Source of the DNA: Methylophaga sp.
GTDB lineage: Bacteria; Pseudomonadota; Gammaproteobacteria; Nitrosococcales; Methylophagaceae
Length of the DNA: 43,167 nt
Direction of reading: 5' to 3'
Assembly (NCBI GenBank): GCA_002733715.2
Contig: NVWQ02000030.1
Location: 1-43,167, forward strand
Shown: in pieces, positions 26,264 through 35,615 of the stretch
Position numbering within the stretch: position 1 is the first letter of the stretch
How the letters are laid out: each line of letters begins with the position of its first letter
Notes under the pieces: generated by a model
What the model saw: the letters and a program-made list of their open reading frames with translations, nothing else
Told to the model about the DNA's origin: nothing
Database searches by the model: none
Position numbers and translations under genes: made by a program

Positions 26264-27961
26264 TTACAGTGCATTTAATAATGATTGGAAGACAGTGTTA
26301 GACACTGTGATAATCTGTGATGCCGCCTGATATGATTGTTGATACCTTATTAAATTAGCAGCCTCTTCATCTAAATTGACCCCAGAAAGACTTTCGCGGC
26401 GCAGATTAACTTGATCTAATAAACCTTGTTGTGTTTTTTGGCCAATATCAGCTTGACGCGTACGCGTTGCTACATTCGCAACCGTTACACTATAAGAATC
26501 AGCAAAAGATTGGGTGCCACCGTTCAGTGTTTTTGCAACTTGTAAATCAGCTAGGGCTAAAGCATTTCTGTTGTCGCCAATGGCGCTACTATTACCAAGC
26601 GTAATAACATCACCATTTGCAGGTATGCCACTAAGCACCAATGTTAACTCTGTCATTGGAGCCGTTAGTGACACCGATTTTCCGCTATCTGTATTTGGAT
26701 CGTATGAGATAGTCACTGCTGGATTAACACCATCTGTTGCCGTATATTGATTGGTGGCAGTATTAAAAGTTAATGTAATATTGGTCGCAAGTAACGGTAG
26801 TGCTAATGGTGGAGTTGCATCGATACTGGCAATCTCAATTTGACCTGATCCTGATGCTAATGTTGCAGGAGTTGTCGTCAAGTCAGCATTGGTCACTCCA
26901 ACAGGGAAAGCTACTGCTAAATCTCTGGGATCAGTGATTGCAAGTCTAATACTACCGGCATCCACTGTAGTTGGAGGTGTAGGTACAGAAAAAAGATCGC
27001 CACCTATAGTACCATTTAAAGTTACACCTTTTCGGTGCTGTGCATTAAAACTGTTGGTAACACCGAGGGCAAGTGCGTCCAACTCTGTTCGCGCTGAATC
27101 AATAACATCATTTCTGGCCTGAAAAGCACCGCCAATACTACCTCCTGTTAACTGGGCTGACACATCAACTTGTGCCGAACCGTAGCCAATACCAACACGT
27201 ACAGGATTAGTTGATGTATCAACAATCTCATGCAATTCAATATTAGCTGTGCCTACAACTAATGCTTGACCATTGCCGACTAAGACCGTGACCGCACCGG
27301 TGTCCTCTGGAATAATATTAACTGAGGTAAATTTAGATAATTCATTGATTAACTGGTCACGCCTGTCTAATAAATCATTCGGCTGCTCACCCGTTGTTGA
27401 TGCACCTGATGAAATAATGGCAGCATTTAACTCAGCAATACCTTTTGAAAGACTATTAATATCTTTAACCGAAACAGCCAATAAGTTATCAACTTGTTTA
27501 TCAAACTCGCGTAGTTGATCATCCAATGTATTAAAACGATTTGCTAGAATTTCACCTTCAGTCAGCATAACTTGTCTAGCTGAAATCGATGTCGGGTTAT
27601 TTGATACTTCATGAACCGCATTAAAAAAAGATTCTAGTCCACTATCTAATCCTAACTGAGGCGATCCTAATAAATCATCTATTTGCCGTGCAAATGATAA
27701 GAATGTGTCTTGCTGTGATTCTTGAGATGTATAAGTTCTAACTTGTGATACTATAAAACTGTCGTATATGCGTTCAACACCACTAATAGTGACTCCTGTC
27801 CCAATATAATACCCCCCCTGAAAGTCAGCAGATCTTGTAACCTGTTCTGCTCGTTGACGATTATAGCCCTCAGTATTAACATTGCTAATATTATTACTAG
27901 CCGTTGCTAACGAGCCTTGTGATGTAAGTAGGGCTGATACCCCAATATTTAATAAACTCAT
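26264..27961 (-). CDS. flgK: FlgK, hook-filament junction protein 1
   Basis: FlgK (HAP1) is the first junction protein on the hook. The 565 residues begin SLLNIGVSALLTSQGSLATASNN-ISNVNTEGYNRQ (the family signature) and end with EEAANLIRYQQSYQAASQIITV. The length is normal for gammaproteobacterial FlgK. It follows flgJ by 34 bases. Confidence 0.96.
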   Translation of the reverse strand: MSLLNIGVSALLTSQGSLATASNNISNVNTEGYNRQRAEQVTRSADFQGGYYIGTGVTISGVERIYDSFIVSQVRTYTSQESQQDTFLSFARQIDDLLGSPQLGLDSGLESFFNAVHEVSNNPTSISARQVMLTEGEILANRFNTLDDQLREFDKQVDNLLAVSVKDINSLSKGIAELNAAIISSGASTTGEQPNDLLDRRDQLINELSKFTSVNIIPEDTGAVTVLVGNGQALVVGTANIELHEIVDTSTNPVRVGIGYGSAQVDVSAQLTGGSIGGAFQARNDVIDSARTELDALALGVTNSFNAQHRKGVTLNGTIGGDLFSVPTPPTTVDAGSIRLAITDPRDLAVAFPVGVTNADLTTTPATLASGSGQIEIASIDATPPLALPLLATNITLTFNTATNQYTATDGVNPAVTISYDPNTDSGKSVSLTAPMTELTLVLSGIPANGDVITLGNSSAIGDNRNALALADLQVAKTLNGGTQSFADSYSVTVANVATRTRQADIGQKTQQGLLDQVNLRRESLSGVNLDEEAANLIRYQQSYQAASQIITVSNTVFQSLLNAL

Positions 27962-27995
27962 GGCTTAACCTCTGTCCGTCAATTTCTCGACGAAG

Positions 27996-28958
27996 TTATG
28001 AATACCTTGATGATTGCGATAATTGTGCCAATGTGTCACTTCGCATGATACGTTTAATTTTATCGGCATAGGCAGGGTCTGTTGCATAGCCTGCTTTATG
28101 TAAACCCTCGATAAATTTATCAGGGTCACCTGTTTCTTTTAATGCTTGTTGGTAGCGGGGCTGTGTTTGCAAAAAATTAACGTAATCATTAAAACTTTGT
28201 TGGTATGAATCATACGATCTAAATTTTGCTTGTTCTTTAACCGCTACACCATCTCGGTATTCAACTGTGCCTTTAGTGGTTGATTCACCCTGCCAACGAC
28301 TATCCGCTTTAATGTTAAATAAGTTATGGCTAGATTGGCCATCAGCGTTATTAATAACATGCTTACCCCAACCTGTTTCTAATGCAGCTTGAGATAATAT
28401 AACTTCTGGTGCCACACCTAATTTATCGGCAGCCTGTTTTGCCATTGGCCATAATTTTTGGATAAAACTTTCTGGTGAATCAAAATTCATTTCCATTTGT
28501 TTTGAAATATTTTCTATAGCCTCGGGCTTAGTATTAGCAACTTGTTTTATGGAAAAAGTGCTTTGAGCGATTTCAAGTTTTGGTCTTGTTTTAATAGTAT
28601 CAACACTATAACTTTTAGAACCCAAATCAGGGCTACTATCTTTATTGACTTTGTTACCCGTTAATTGTCGAAGAATAACCTCTTGTAAACCCAGTCCGCC
28701 TCGGCTTGATAGATCCATCGCCAATTGCTGATCCGCTATATCTCGATACATATCACTTTGTGAACTATCGAACATACCATCGCCTAAACTTGCCTGACGC
28801 ATACTTTTAAGCATCATATTGATAAACAGTGATTCAAATTGACCAGCCACTTGACGCATTGTTTCAGCATCATTTCCATCTTTATTCGATGACCTACGTA
28901 GCTCGGCAAGACCTTGAAAATCTACTGCTGTCTGAGAAATATGCGTATTTACAGCCAT
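27996..28958 (-). CDS. flgJ: FlgJ, rod cap with peptidoglycan hydrolase domain
   Basis: Dual-domain FlgJ: the N-terminal rod-assembly part (about 1-110; QFESLFINMMLKSMRQASLGDGM) and a C-terminal glucosaminidase-like domain (about 160-320; ILSQAALETGWGKHVI, NLFNIKADSRW) that opens the wall for the rod. The putative catalytic Glu lies in ALETGWG. The 320-residue length matches the two-domain form. Confidence 0.95.
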   Translation of the reverse strand: MAVNTHISQTAVDFQGLAELRRSSNKDGNDAETMRQVAGQFESLFINMMLKSMRQASLGDGMFDSSQSDMYRDIADQQLAMDLSSRGGLGLQEVILRQLTGNKVNKDSSPDLGSKSYSVDTIKTRPKLEIAQSTFSIKQVANTKPEAIENISKQMEMNFDSPESFIQKLWPMAKQAADKLGVAPEVILSQAALETGWGKHVINNADGQSSHNLFNIKADSRWQGESTTKGTVEYRDGVAVKEQAKFRSYDSYQQSFNDYVNFLQTQPRYQQALKETGDPDKFIEGLHKAGYATDPAYADKIKRIMRSDTLAQLSQSSRYS

Positions 28959-28963
28959 AATAA

Positions 28964-30058
28964 TTAAATTATAATTAACTCAGCTCTAAGCGCACCTGCT
29001 TGCTTCATCGCTTCTAATATAGCAACTAAATCGCCTGGTGCTGCCCCCACCTGATTCACTGCACGCACTAGTTCATCTAATGACACTCCGGGATTAAAAA
29101 CAAACATACGGCTATCTTCTTCTGTAACTTCCACATCAAAATTCGGAGTGACCACCGTCTGTCCATTAGATAAGGCATTGGGTTGACTCACTTCTGTATT
29201 CGCTGAAATCGTAACCGATAAACTGCCATGCGTTACAGCAACTGGGCTTACTCTGACATTTTGGCCAATTACAATTGTACCCGTTCGTGAATTCACTACA
29301 ATTTTAGCTGCGGCCTCACCCGGGCTAAGCTCAAGATTCTCAACTAATGATAAAAAAGGAACACGTTGATTGGGATCTCGAGGCGCATTAATTTTTATTG
29401 ATGAAGCATCCATTGATCGGGCCGTACCTTTACCTAATGTGAAGTTAATGGCATCCGCTAAACGGCTCGCCGTAGTAAAATCAGGTTGATGTAAATTCAA
29501 GATAATGGAATCACCCACATTAAATGCATTGCTCACTGTTCGTTCAACGGTGGCACCATTAGGTATTCGTCCTGCACTTGGAATATTCACTGTCACCCGT
29601 GAGCCGTCACCTGCTTCTGCACCAAAACCACCTACAGTCAAATTACCTTGTGCAACAGCATAAATTTTGCCATCAATCCCTTTTAGTGGTGTCATAATCA
29701 AACTGCCACCTCGCAGACTTTTTGCATCACCCAAAGAGGAAATAGTGACATCAATTGTTTGGCCCGGTTTAATAAACGCGGGTAAATTAGCATGAACTGC
29801 CACGGCAGCAACATTTTTACTTTTTGGATTCGTTCCAGGTGGTAACGTGAGCCCTAACTCTCGCAACATTGAACGCAGAGTTTGCCCCGTAAACTTGGTT
29901 TTATCGCCTGTGCCATTTAGACCCACAACTAAGCCATAACCTACAAGCTGATTGCTTCTAACACCTGCAATAGAGGCTAGGTCTTTAATACGTTCAGCGT
30001 GTGCAATACCTGTAAACATAAGTGACATAAAAATTAATAATAGGTATTTTATCTTCAT
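28964..30058 (-). CDS. flgI: FlgI, flagellar P-ring protein
   Basis: Periplasmic P-ring subunit. A clear signal peptide (residues 1-21, ending IAHA before ERIKDLA) is followed by the family start [24 protein letters not shown] and the C-terminal [30 protein letters not shown] in segments. 364 residues, normal length. The chaperone gene flgA, which assists P-ring assembly, is not in this window. Confidence 0.97.
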   Translation of the reverse strand: MKIKYLLLIFMSLMFTGIAHAERIKDLASIAGVRSNQLVGYGLVVGLNGTGDKTKFTGQTLRSMLRELGLTLPPGTNPKSKNVAAVAVHANLPAFIKPGQTIDVTISSLGDAKSLRGGSLIMTPLKGIDGKIYAVAQGNLTVGGFGAEAGDGSRVTVNIPSAGRIPNGATVERTVSNAFNVGDSIILNLHQPDFTTASRLADAINFTLGKGTARSMDASSIKINAPRDPNQRVPFLSLVENLELSPGEAAAKIVVNSRTGTIVIGQNVRVSPVAVTHGSLSVTISANTEVSQPNALSNGQTVVTPNFDVEVTEEDSRMFVFNPGVSLDELVRAVNQVGAAPGDLVAILEAMKQAGALRAELIII

Positions 30059-30068
30059 TATTTTGCCC

Positions 30069-30776
30069 TTAAAATGGCATCAATGAGCTTAAAAAGAAAC
30101 GCCCAAGCCAGCCAACAACGTTAGCATCATTAGTAGGACCATCTCCCACATAAGCAATTTGTGCATCTGCAATACGCTTAGATGAGATGGTATTATTGGC
30201 ATCAATATCCCGCGGACTAATCATGCCTGAAATACGAATATATTCATTGCCTTGATTAATTGTGATGACCTTTTCTCCTCGTATGACTAGATTACCATTA
30301 GCTAATACCTCAACAACGGACACACTGATATCGCCCGTTAATTTGTTGTTTTGGTCGCTATCGCCTTGTCCTTTAAAATTATGTGTGGATTGAAGATTAA
30401 ATGCCAAATTATTGTTTTTAGTATTTGCTAATGGCAAAATTCCTGGTAAGTCAAATTGTGGTGTAGTACCTAAAACTGTAGGATTGGTGATACTATTACT
30501 ATTGTTTTTCTTAATTGTAGTTTCGGTTGCTTTTTCAGCATCCGTTTTTTCTTCTAGTTTTACTGTCAAAATATCGCCTACTCTGCGTGCACGATAATCT
30601 TCAAATAATGATAAATTAGTATTTACATCAAAAATAGCGCCATCATTCTTTTCTGCAGGGATTACGGCCACAGGACGCACTGCTGCATAAGCAGGATCTC
30701 GCTTGGCTGTTTGGCTCACGCAACCCGATAGCAAAACAATGCTTAGAGTAAAAATGGAAATTAGTATTTTTTTCAT
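30069..30776 (-). CDS. flgH: FlgH, flagellar L-ring lipoprotein
   Basis: Outer-membrane L-ring subunit. About 235 residues with a lipoprotein signal: a hydrophobic stretch ending LLSGC with the lipidated Cys19. FlgH motifs follow: [35 protein letters not shown] and [10 protein letters not shown]. The ATG at 30776 is preferred over a GTG four codons earlier because AAGGTG is then at normal spacing. Confidence 0.96.
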   Translation of the reverse strand: MKKILISIFTLSIVLLSGCVSQTAKRDPAYAAVRPVAVIPAEKNDGAIFDVNTNLSLFEDYRARRVGDILTVKLEEKTDAEKATETTIKKNNSNSITNPTVLGTTPQFDLPGILPLANTKNNNLAFNLQSTHNFKGQGDSDQNNKLTGDISVSVVEVLANGNLVIRGEKVITINQGNEYIRISGMISPRDIDANNTISSKRIADAQIAYVGDGPTNDANVVGWLGRFFLSSLMPF

Positions 30777-30814
30777 AAAATTTTTCACCTTACCTTCGTT
30801 TCAAAACCGGCTAT

Positions 30815-31600
30815 CTAAAGGTTTTGACTCGCATATTGCAGCATCTGATCTGCTGTCGAAATAGCTTTTGAGTTCATTTCATAAGCACGCTGAGTTTCAA
30901 TCATATTAATCAGTTCTGTAACGACATTAACATTGGAGGTTTCAAGCGCTCCTGCTACAACTGAACCTATTCCTGTTAACCCTGGCGTGCCAGTCGTTGC
31001 GCTTCCACTCGATGCAGTCTCTTTATATAAATTTTCACCAATAGGCTGCAAGCCAGTCGCATTTACAAAATCCGCTAATTGCACATTACCAACTGTGGTG
31101 GGAGATGTTTGCCCGGGTTGCAAAACACTGACTGTGCCGTCTTTTCCAATAGTTACACTGAGTGCATCAGCCGGAATAGTAATAGCCGGCTCTAATGGGT
31201 ATCCGTTAGACATCACCATTTGACCTGTTGAATCTATTTGAAAAGTGCCATCACGCGTATATGACAAGGCTCCATCAGGCATTAACACCTGGAAAAAACC
31301 ACGGCCTTCAATTGCCATATCTAAAGCATTTCCTGTTTGCACAATATTACCTTGGGTATGTATTTTCTCCGTAGCAACCGTTCTAACGCCTGTACCAATC
31401 ATTAGGCCTGATGGTAATTGTGTGCCAGATGAAGATTGAGCTCCAGGTTGACGAATAGTTTGATATAGCATGTCTTCAAACACCACACGGTCTTGTTTAA
31501 AGCCCGTAGTATTGGCATTTGCTAGATTATTCGAGATAACTGACATCCGATTTTGAATCGCATCAAGCCCGGTTTTTGCTATCATTAATGATTGATTCAT
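30815..31600 (-). CDS. flgG: FlgG, distal rod protein
   Basis: 261 residues, exactly the common FlgG size. N-terminus [36 protein letters not shown]-type with the rod signature, and C-terminus [30 protein letters not shown] in segments. It follows flgF by 41 bases and is the main component of the distal rod. Confidence 0.97.
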   Translation of the reverse strand: MNQSLMIAKTGLDAIQNRMSVISNNLANANTTGFKQDRVVFEDMLYQTIRQPGAQSSSGTQLPSGLMIGTGVRTVATEKIHTQGNIVQTGNALDMAIEGRGFFQVLMPDGALSYTRDGTFQIDSTGQMVMSNGYPLEPAITIPADALSVTIGKDGTVSVLQPGQTSPTTVGNVQLADFVNATGLQPIGENLYKETASSGSATTGTPGLTGIGSVVAGALETSNVNVVTELINMIETQRAYEMNSKAISTADQMLQYASQNL

Positions 31601-31641
31601 AATTGACCCCTACAATTTTTTGACGCTTTATTGCGCTATTA

Positions 31642-32382
31642 TTAGTTGAATTGCAACAAACGTGCCGAAGCCGCACTATTATCATCTGCCGATTTCATCA
31701 TTTTGACTTGCATCTCATATTGACGCTGCAATGCAATCATTTTTACTAAAGCACCAACAGCATTCACATTACTACCTTCTAATGTACCCGACGCCACTTT
31801 CACTGTTGCATCTAGGGGTGCGGCACTACCATCTTGCATCCGCAACAAACCATCACTATCTTTAAAAACATTCTTAAGTTCTGGTTTAACTAATTTAATT
31901 CTGTCTAACACAGCTAAGGAATTTTCAGCTGCTCCAATAGGACGAATGGAAATTGTGCCATCAACGCCAATTTCTATTTTTTCAGCTGGTGGAATAGCAA
32001 TCGGTCCACCTTCTCCCATTACTGCTAAGCCTGTTCCTGTAACTAATTGACCTGCTACGGTAATATGTAAATCACCTGAGCGGGTATATCCTTCTCGACC
32101 ATCTTTACCCAAAACAGCAATAAAACCTTCACCTTGCACAGATATATCAAGCTCTCGCCCTGTTGATTGAATATTACCTTGTTGATAATCAGTAGCTGGC
32201 CGCTCATTCATAGAATAAACACGCGTTGGCAGACCTTCACCAAAGACAGGCATACTGCGAAATTGTTCAAAATCTTGTCTAAATCCTGTTGTATTCACAT
32301 TTGCCAAATTATTACTATTGGTTGCCTGTGCCAACATGGTTTGTTGAGCAGCATTCATTGAAATATAAAGCATGCGGTCCAT
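31642..32382 (-). CDS. flgF: FlgF, proximal rod protein
   Basis: 246 residues. N-terminus MDRMLYISMNAAQQTMLAQATNSNNLANVNTTGFRQ (rod motif) and C-terminus NAVGALVKMIALQRQYEMQVKMM. It is separated from flgE by a 221-base gap that holds repeat copy 3, an unusually long gap in this otherwise tight operon. Confidence 0.96.
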   Translation of the reverse strand: MDRMLYISMNAAQQTMLAQATNSNNLANVNTTGFRQDFEQFRSMPVFGEGLPTRVYSMNERPATDYQQGNIQSTGRELDISVQGEGFIAVLGKDGREGYTRSGDLHITVAGQLVTGTGLAVMGEGGPIAIPPAEKIEIGVDGTISIRPIGAAENSLAVLDRIKLVKPELKNVFKDSDGLLRMQDGSAAPLDATVKVASGTLEGSNVNAVGALVKMIALQRQYEMQVKMMKSADDNSAASARLLQFN

Positions 32383-32418
32383 AATAAAATCCTCCTATCA
32401 CCCCGTTTCAGGAGAAAT

Positions 32419-32586
32419 ATACACGTAAGCATTCAAACTATAGCTTCTCACTCTCCAGTCACTCCCGCATGTTTTTAGCGGGAGTCTTGTTTATACTCAG
32501 ATTCCGGCTACAAGCCTACCGAAACGAAGTAACCGCAGGATCAATGACGATGTGGTAAAAACTGCAAATTGAAGTAACTTGGGTAT
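32419..32586. repeat. MITE-like inverted-repeat element, copy 3
   Basis: About 168 bp between flgE and flgF. The left end reads ATACACGTAAGCATTCAA and the right end, reverse-complemented, reads ATACCCAAGTTACTTCAA. A central ACTCCCGC...GCGGGAGT hairpin is at about 32461-32485. The subterminal stretch (GCAAATTGAAGTAACTTGG) parallels copy 1 (ACAGATTGATTTCACTTGG). Confidence 0.6.
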
Positions 32587-32603
32587 AGAATCCGAAATTA
32601 AGT

Positions 32604-33872
32604 TTATCGTAAATTAATGATTGTTTGAGTAATCGCGTTTTCAGTCTCTATTGATTTAGAATTCGCTTGGAAATTACGCTGCGCAATAATTAAACCCACT
32701 AATTCTTTTGTTAAATCAACATTAGATGCCTCAAGTGCACCTGACTTGATCAACCCAAAATTCCCTGTCCCAGCTTCACCCGATAGCGCCAGTCCCGAGT
32801 CAATTGTTTCTAACCATGATGTATTACCAATTTGTTTTAATCCTTGGGGATTAGCAAAATTGACTAATGCAATTTTACCTAGTGGTATTGATTGCCCGTT
32901 GGTATAAGTTGCTTTAACCAATCCATCATCGCTTATATCTAAGCCACTTAATCGCCCAGTCGTAAAACCATTTTGCTGTAGGGAATTTACCGCAAACGAA
33001 CCTGAGTTTTGAGTTGAACCAGCAAAATCAATCGTGATAACTTGTGGCACGGCTGCTCCGCTTGCTAAAGCACCAATACTGTATGACTGATCAGTTGGCA
33101 CACTTGATAAAGACCCGCCTGTTAAAGGATCAAAGGTTAAAATCTTGGTGCCACCTAACTGTGTTTGTGGATTACCACCACTAGGTTCATCGATATAAAT
33201 ATCAACATCCCATTGGTTTAAAGCGGCATCAGTATTCTTATAATACGTCGTTACTATATGCTGATTGCCTAATGAATCGAAAACGGTTGCCGATGTTGAG
33301 TTGGTAAATGTCGTTGGATTTGAGGGATCAATAACTGTTGCTGCCGGCAAAGGTGTTGAAGTTGAGGGTAAATTAGCAGAGAGCCCTACTGTTGTCGTTG
33401 CACTAGGCGTACCTGATGAATTAGGCAATTGCAATGGCGATGTACTCGATAAAGCGGTTGAAGACACCGTGCCATCAGGATTTACCGGAAAAGTTCGTAA
33501 GAATTGACCCGCACTATTCACCACAAATCCATCTTTATTAATCCCAAAAGCGCCGGCTCGACTGTAGACTACTTCACCACTATTTTGATTGGGTGCTAAG
33601 GCAAAAAAACCTTGCCTATCAATGGCTAAATCGAGAGAATTGCCTGTGCCTTCCAAATTGCCTTGAGTAAACTGCTGAGCAACGTTGTTAAGTACAACAC
33701 CACTGCCAATTGCTGTGTTGCTTGCTCCAAATGCCGATACAGAATATACATCGGCAAATTCAGCTCGTGATCCTTTAAATCCTGTCGTATTTACATTAGC
33801 AATGTTATTTGATTTAACATTTAAATCTGCTGATGCTGCATTTAAACCTGATATCGCTGTACTAAAAGACAT
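32604..33872 (-). CDS. flgE: FlgE, flagellar hook protein
   Basis: Hook subunit, 422 residues from the ATG at 33872, which has AGGAG eight bases upstream; the frame is open further (to 33923) but that would run into flgD. N-terminus SFSTAISGLNAASADLNVKSNNIANVNTTGFK and C-terminus NVDLTKELVGLIIAQRNFQANSKSI are canonical. The middle is Ser/Thr-rich. Confidence 0.96.
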   Translation of the reverse strand: MSFSTAISGLNAASADLNVKSNNIANVNTTGFKGSRAEFADVYSVSAFGASNTAIGSGVVLNNVAQQFTQGNLEGTGNSLDLAIDRQGFFALAPNQNSGEVVYSRAGAFGINKDGFVVNSAGQFLRTFPVNPDGTVSSTALSSTSPLQLPNSSGTPSATTTVGLSANLPSTSTPLPAATVIDPSNPTTFTNSTSATVFDSLGNQHIVTTYYKNTDAALNQWDVDIYIDEPSGGNPQTQLGGTKILTFDPLTGGSLSSVPTDQSYSIGALASGAAVPQVITIDFAGSTQNSGSFAVNSLQQNGFTTGRLSGLDISDDGLVKATYTNGQSIPLGKIALVNFANPQGLKQIGNTSWLETIDSGLALSGEAGTGNFGLIKSGALEASNVDLTKELVGLIIAQRNFQANSKSIETENAITQTIINLR

Positions 33873-33882
33873 AGTGCCTCTC

Positions 33883-34563
33883 CTAAATAATTTCTTGTGC
33901 TTCACTAAATGGAACTGCGCCAATCCCTGCTAAATTCATAACCAAGCCTTGATTTGCTCCGCCAACCAATACACTGTCTACTTTTGCTATTGTTGCTGTT
34001 GCAAAAGCTACATTCTCACCGCCCACTGTTCCTGTCGCTTTAAATTGATAGGTTCCGGGGACAAGTGCATTACCTTGTTCATCAAACCCATCCCATGTAA
34101 ATGGGGTGTCACCTGAAGCTGTTCCCATTTCAATTGTTCTTACCAGCGCGCCTGTTTCTGTAAAAATCTGTACTTTTAAATCTGTTACCGGCTCAACGAC
34201 ATCAATTCGTCCCTGTAGACCATCTGCTGCTGTCATAGAGCCAATTGAAGAAGGCACGAGTACTGAATGCCCAACCAATGCTGAACCTTGCAGTGCTTGA
34301 TCGGATTGCATTGACTTGGAAAAACTATCAAATGACGTGTTCAAATCTCCAATACCACTGACCGTGGCAAACTGGGCAATCTGTCCCAAAAAGTCACCGT
34401 TATCCATAGGTTCTAACGGATCTTGATTCTGCAATTGCTTAGTCATTAAAGAAAGATAATCATCCATTAATAACGCACCTTGTTCTTTTTCTTCAGTTTT
34501 CTCAGCTGCTCTCGTATTCAAGAAAGCATATGGGTCACTGCTACCTACTCCACTAATCGCCAT
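33883..34563 (-). CDS. flgD: FlgD, hook cap / hook assembly scaffold
   Basis: 226 residues. The family's N-terminal block MDDYLSLMTKQLQNQDPLEPMDNGDFLGQIAQFATVSG (in part) is followed by an FnIII/tudor-like C-terminal region (FTWDGFDEQGNALVPGTYQF). Hook subunits polymerise under this cap. flgD stops 10 bases before the flgE start. Confidence 0.95.
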   Translation of the reverse strand: MAISGVGSSDPYAFLNTRAAEKTEEKEQGALLMDDYLSLMTKQLQNQDPLEPMDNGDFLGQIAQFATVSGIGDLNTSFDSFSKSMQSDQALQGSALVGHSVLVPSSIGSMTAADGLQGRIDVVEPVTDLKVQIFTETGALVRTIEMGTASGDTPFTWDGFDEQGNALVPGTYQFKATGTVGGENVAFATATIAKVDSVLVGGANQGLVMNLAGIGAVPFSEAQEII

Positions 34564-34574
34564 AATATTTCTCC

Positions 34575-34988
34575 TTATTGACCTAACTGCAAGGTGCGTA
34601 ATAATAATTGTTTCGATGTGTTCGCAATCTCAACATTATTTTGGTATGCACGTGATGCTGACATCATATTGGCCATTTCGGCAATAGGGTCAACATTTGA
34701 ATGAAATACATAGCCATCCTCATTAGCTAAAGGATGACTAGGGTTATATTCTTGGCGAACAGGCGCCTGGCTTTCGACGATGCCTTTAACCTGAACGCTA
34801 CCTTGTGTATAGCCTTGTTGAGCATTATCCAGTACTGCGGAGAATACCGGGCTGCGTGTTCGATACACCTGATCGACACTACTACTCACACTATCTGCAT
34901 TAGCCAAATTACTTGCTGTAGTATTGAGCCTCAGTGACTGAGCACTCATACCACTACCTGCAATATCAAAAATACTAAATAAAGACAT
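34575..34988 (-). CDS. flgC: FlgC, proximal rod protein
   Basis: 137 residues with the rod N-terminus SLFSIFDIAGSGMSAQSLRLNTTASNLANAD and the FlgC signature VQVKGIVESQAPVRQEYNPSHPLAN in segments; C-terminus MMSASRAYQNNVEI. It lies 5 bases after flgB and 11 bases before flgD. Confidence 0.97.
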   Translation of the reverse strand: MSLFSIFDIAGSGMSAQSLRLNTTASNLANADSVSSSVDQVYRTRSPVFSAVLDNAQQGYTQGSVQVKGIVESQAPVRQEYNPSHPLANEDGYVFHSNVDPIAEMANMMSASRAYQNNVEIANTSKQLLLRTLQLGQ

Positions 34989-34993
34989 GTGAC

Positions 34994-35392
34994 TTATTCT
35001 CCCCTAATCGCACTCATCAATCCCTTAAGCCGAGCGCCTAAAAAATTTAAGCTGGCTTGATATTGGACTGAATTTTGCATAAATTGTGATTGTTCAATTT
35101 GCTCATCGACAGTATTGCCATCTAGTGAATCTTGTATTGTTGTACGATATTGCACTGCAGGAGAATTAAATTGAGCGGTAGATGTTTGGAAATGTTTAGA
35201 ATTGGTGCTAGCCATGCCCGTTGATTGATTACTTGCTGCCATTTTCATTGCAGATTGAAAATCAATATCACGCGCTTTATAATTTGGCGTATCGGCATTC
35301 GCTAAATTTGACGCCAACAATTCTGCCCGTTGTGAACGGACACGAAGTGCATCAGCATGAATTCCTAGGGCGGAATCGAAGTTTATCGGCAT
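34994..35392 (-). CDS. flgB: FlgB, proximal rod protein
   Basis: 132 residues, first gene of the flg operon. The ATG at 35392 has GGAG at good spacing; the four-codon upstream TTG is unlikely. Family features: LRSQRAELLASNLANADTPNYKARDIDF-type N-terminus and a C-terminal ARLKGLMSAIRGE. The promoter at 35431-35447 would give a short leader. Confidence 0.96.
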   Translation of the reverse strand: MPINFDSALGIHADALRVRSQRAELLASNLANADTPNYKARDIDFQSAMKMAASNQSTGMASTNSKHFQTSTAQFNSPAVQYRTTIQDSLDGNTVDEQIEQSQFMQNSVQYQASLNFLGARLKGLMSAIRGE

Positions 35393-35430
35393 TTTTGGCT
35401 CCAACTTTAATCTTATTTTGAATAAAGTTA

Positions 35431-35447
35431 AGCATCAAATATGCCAC
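35431..35447 (-). promoter_or_regulatory. Sigma-54-like promoter of flgB operon
   Basis: The minus strand reads TGTGGCATATTTGATGCT, with GG and GC 10 bases apart, TGGCAT for TGGCAC and ATGC for TTGC. It lies about 40 bases before the flgB ATG. Rod-hook operons in FleQ/FleSR organisms are RpoN-dependent, which supports the assignment. Confidence 0.6.
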
Positions 35448-35509
35448 AAATATAAATTTTATTTAAATCATGAGGTTAAAAATGTTACGGCAAGGCTGTC
35501 AAAATAATA

Positions 35510-35526
35510 ACGGCAAATTTTGCCGT
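35510..35526. terminator. Short inverted repeat between adhesin and flgB
   Basis: ACGGCAA (35510-35516) pairs with TTGCCGT (35520-35526) around a three-base loop. On the minus strand it is followed by TATTATTTT, so it could be a second, weaker terminator behind the adhesin gene. As an uninterrupted palindrome it could instead be a protein-binding site upstream of flgB. Confidence 0.4.
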
Positions 35527-35560
35527 CTTAATATGCTGCTAATGTTCCATCTATAAAACG

Positions 35561-35586
35561 AATAAAGCACCCGAAGGTGCTTTATT
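35561..35586 (-). terminator. Strong intrinsic terminator after the adhesin gene
   Basis: An 11-base-pair perfect stem, AATAAAGCACC with GGTGCTTTATT, closed on the minus strand by the very stable TTCG tetraloop and followed by CGTTTTATAG. It lies 30 bases past the adhesin stop. The flanking A/T symmetry could let it work in both directions. Confidence 0.85.
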
Positions 35587-35615
35587 TATTGCATTTTCTA
35601 ATAAAGATTTAGCGG

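Noticed and set aside
35510-35586. CRISPR-like or other short regularly spaced repeats between the adhesin and flgB
   Set aside because: The two inverted repeats are unrelated to each other and behave as terminator hairpins. No CRISPR array or tRNA gene was seen anywhere in the window.
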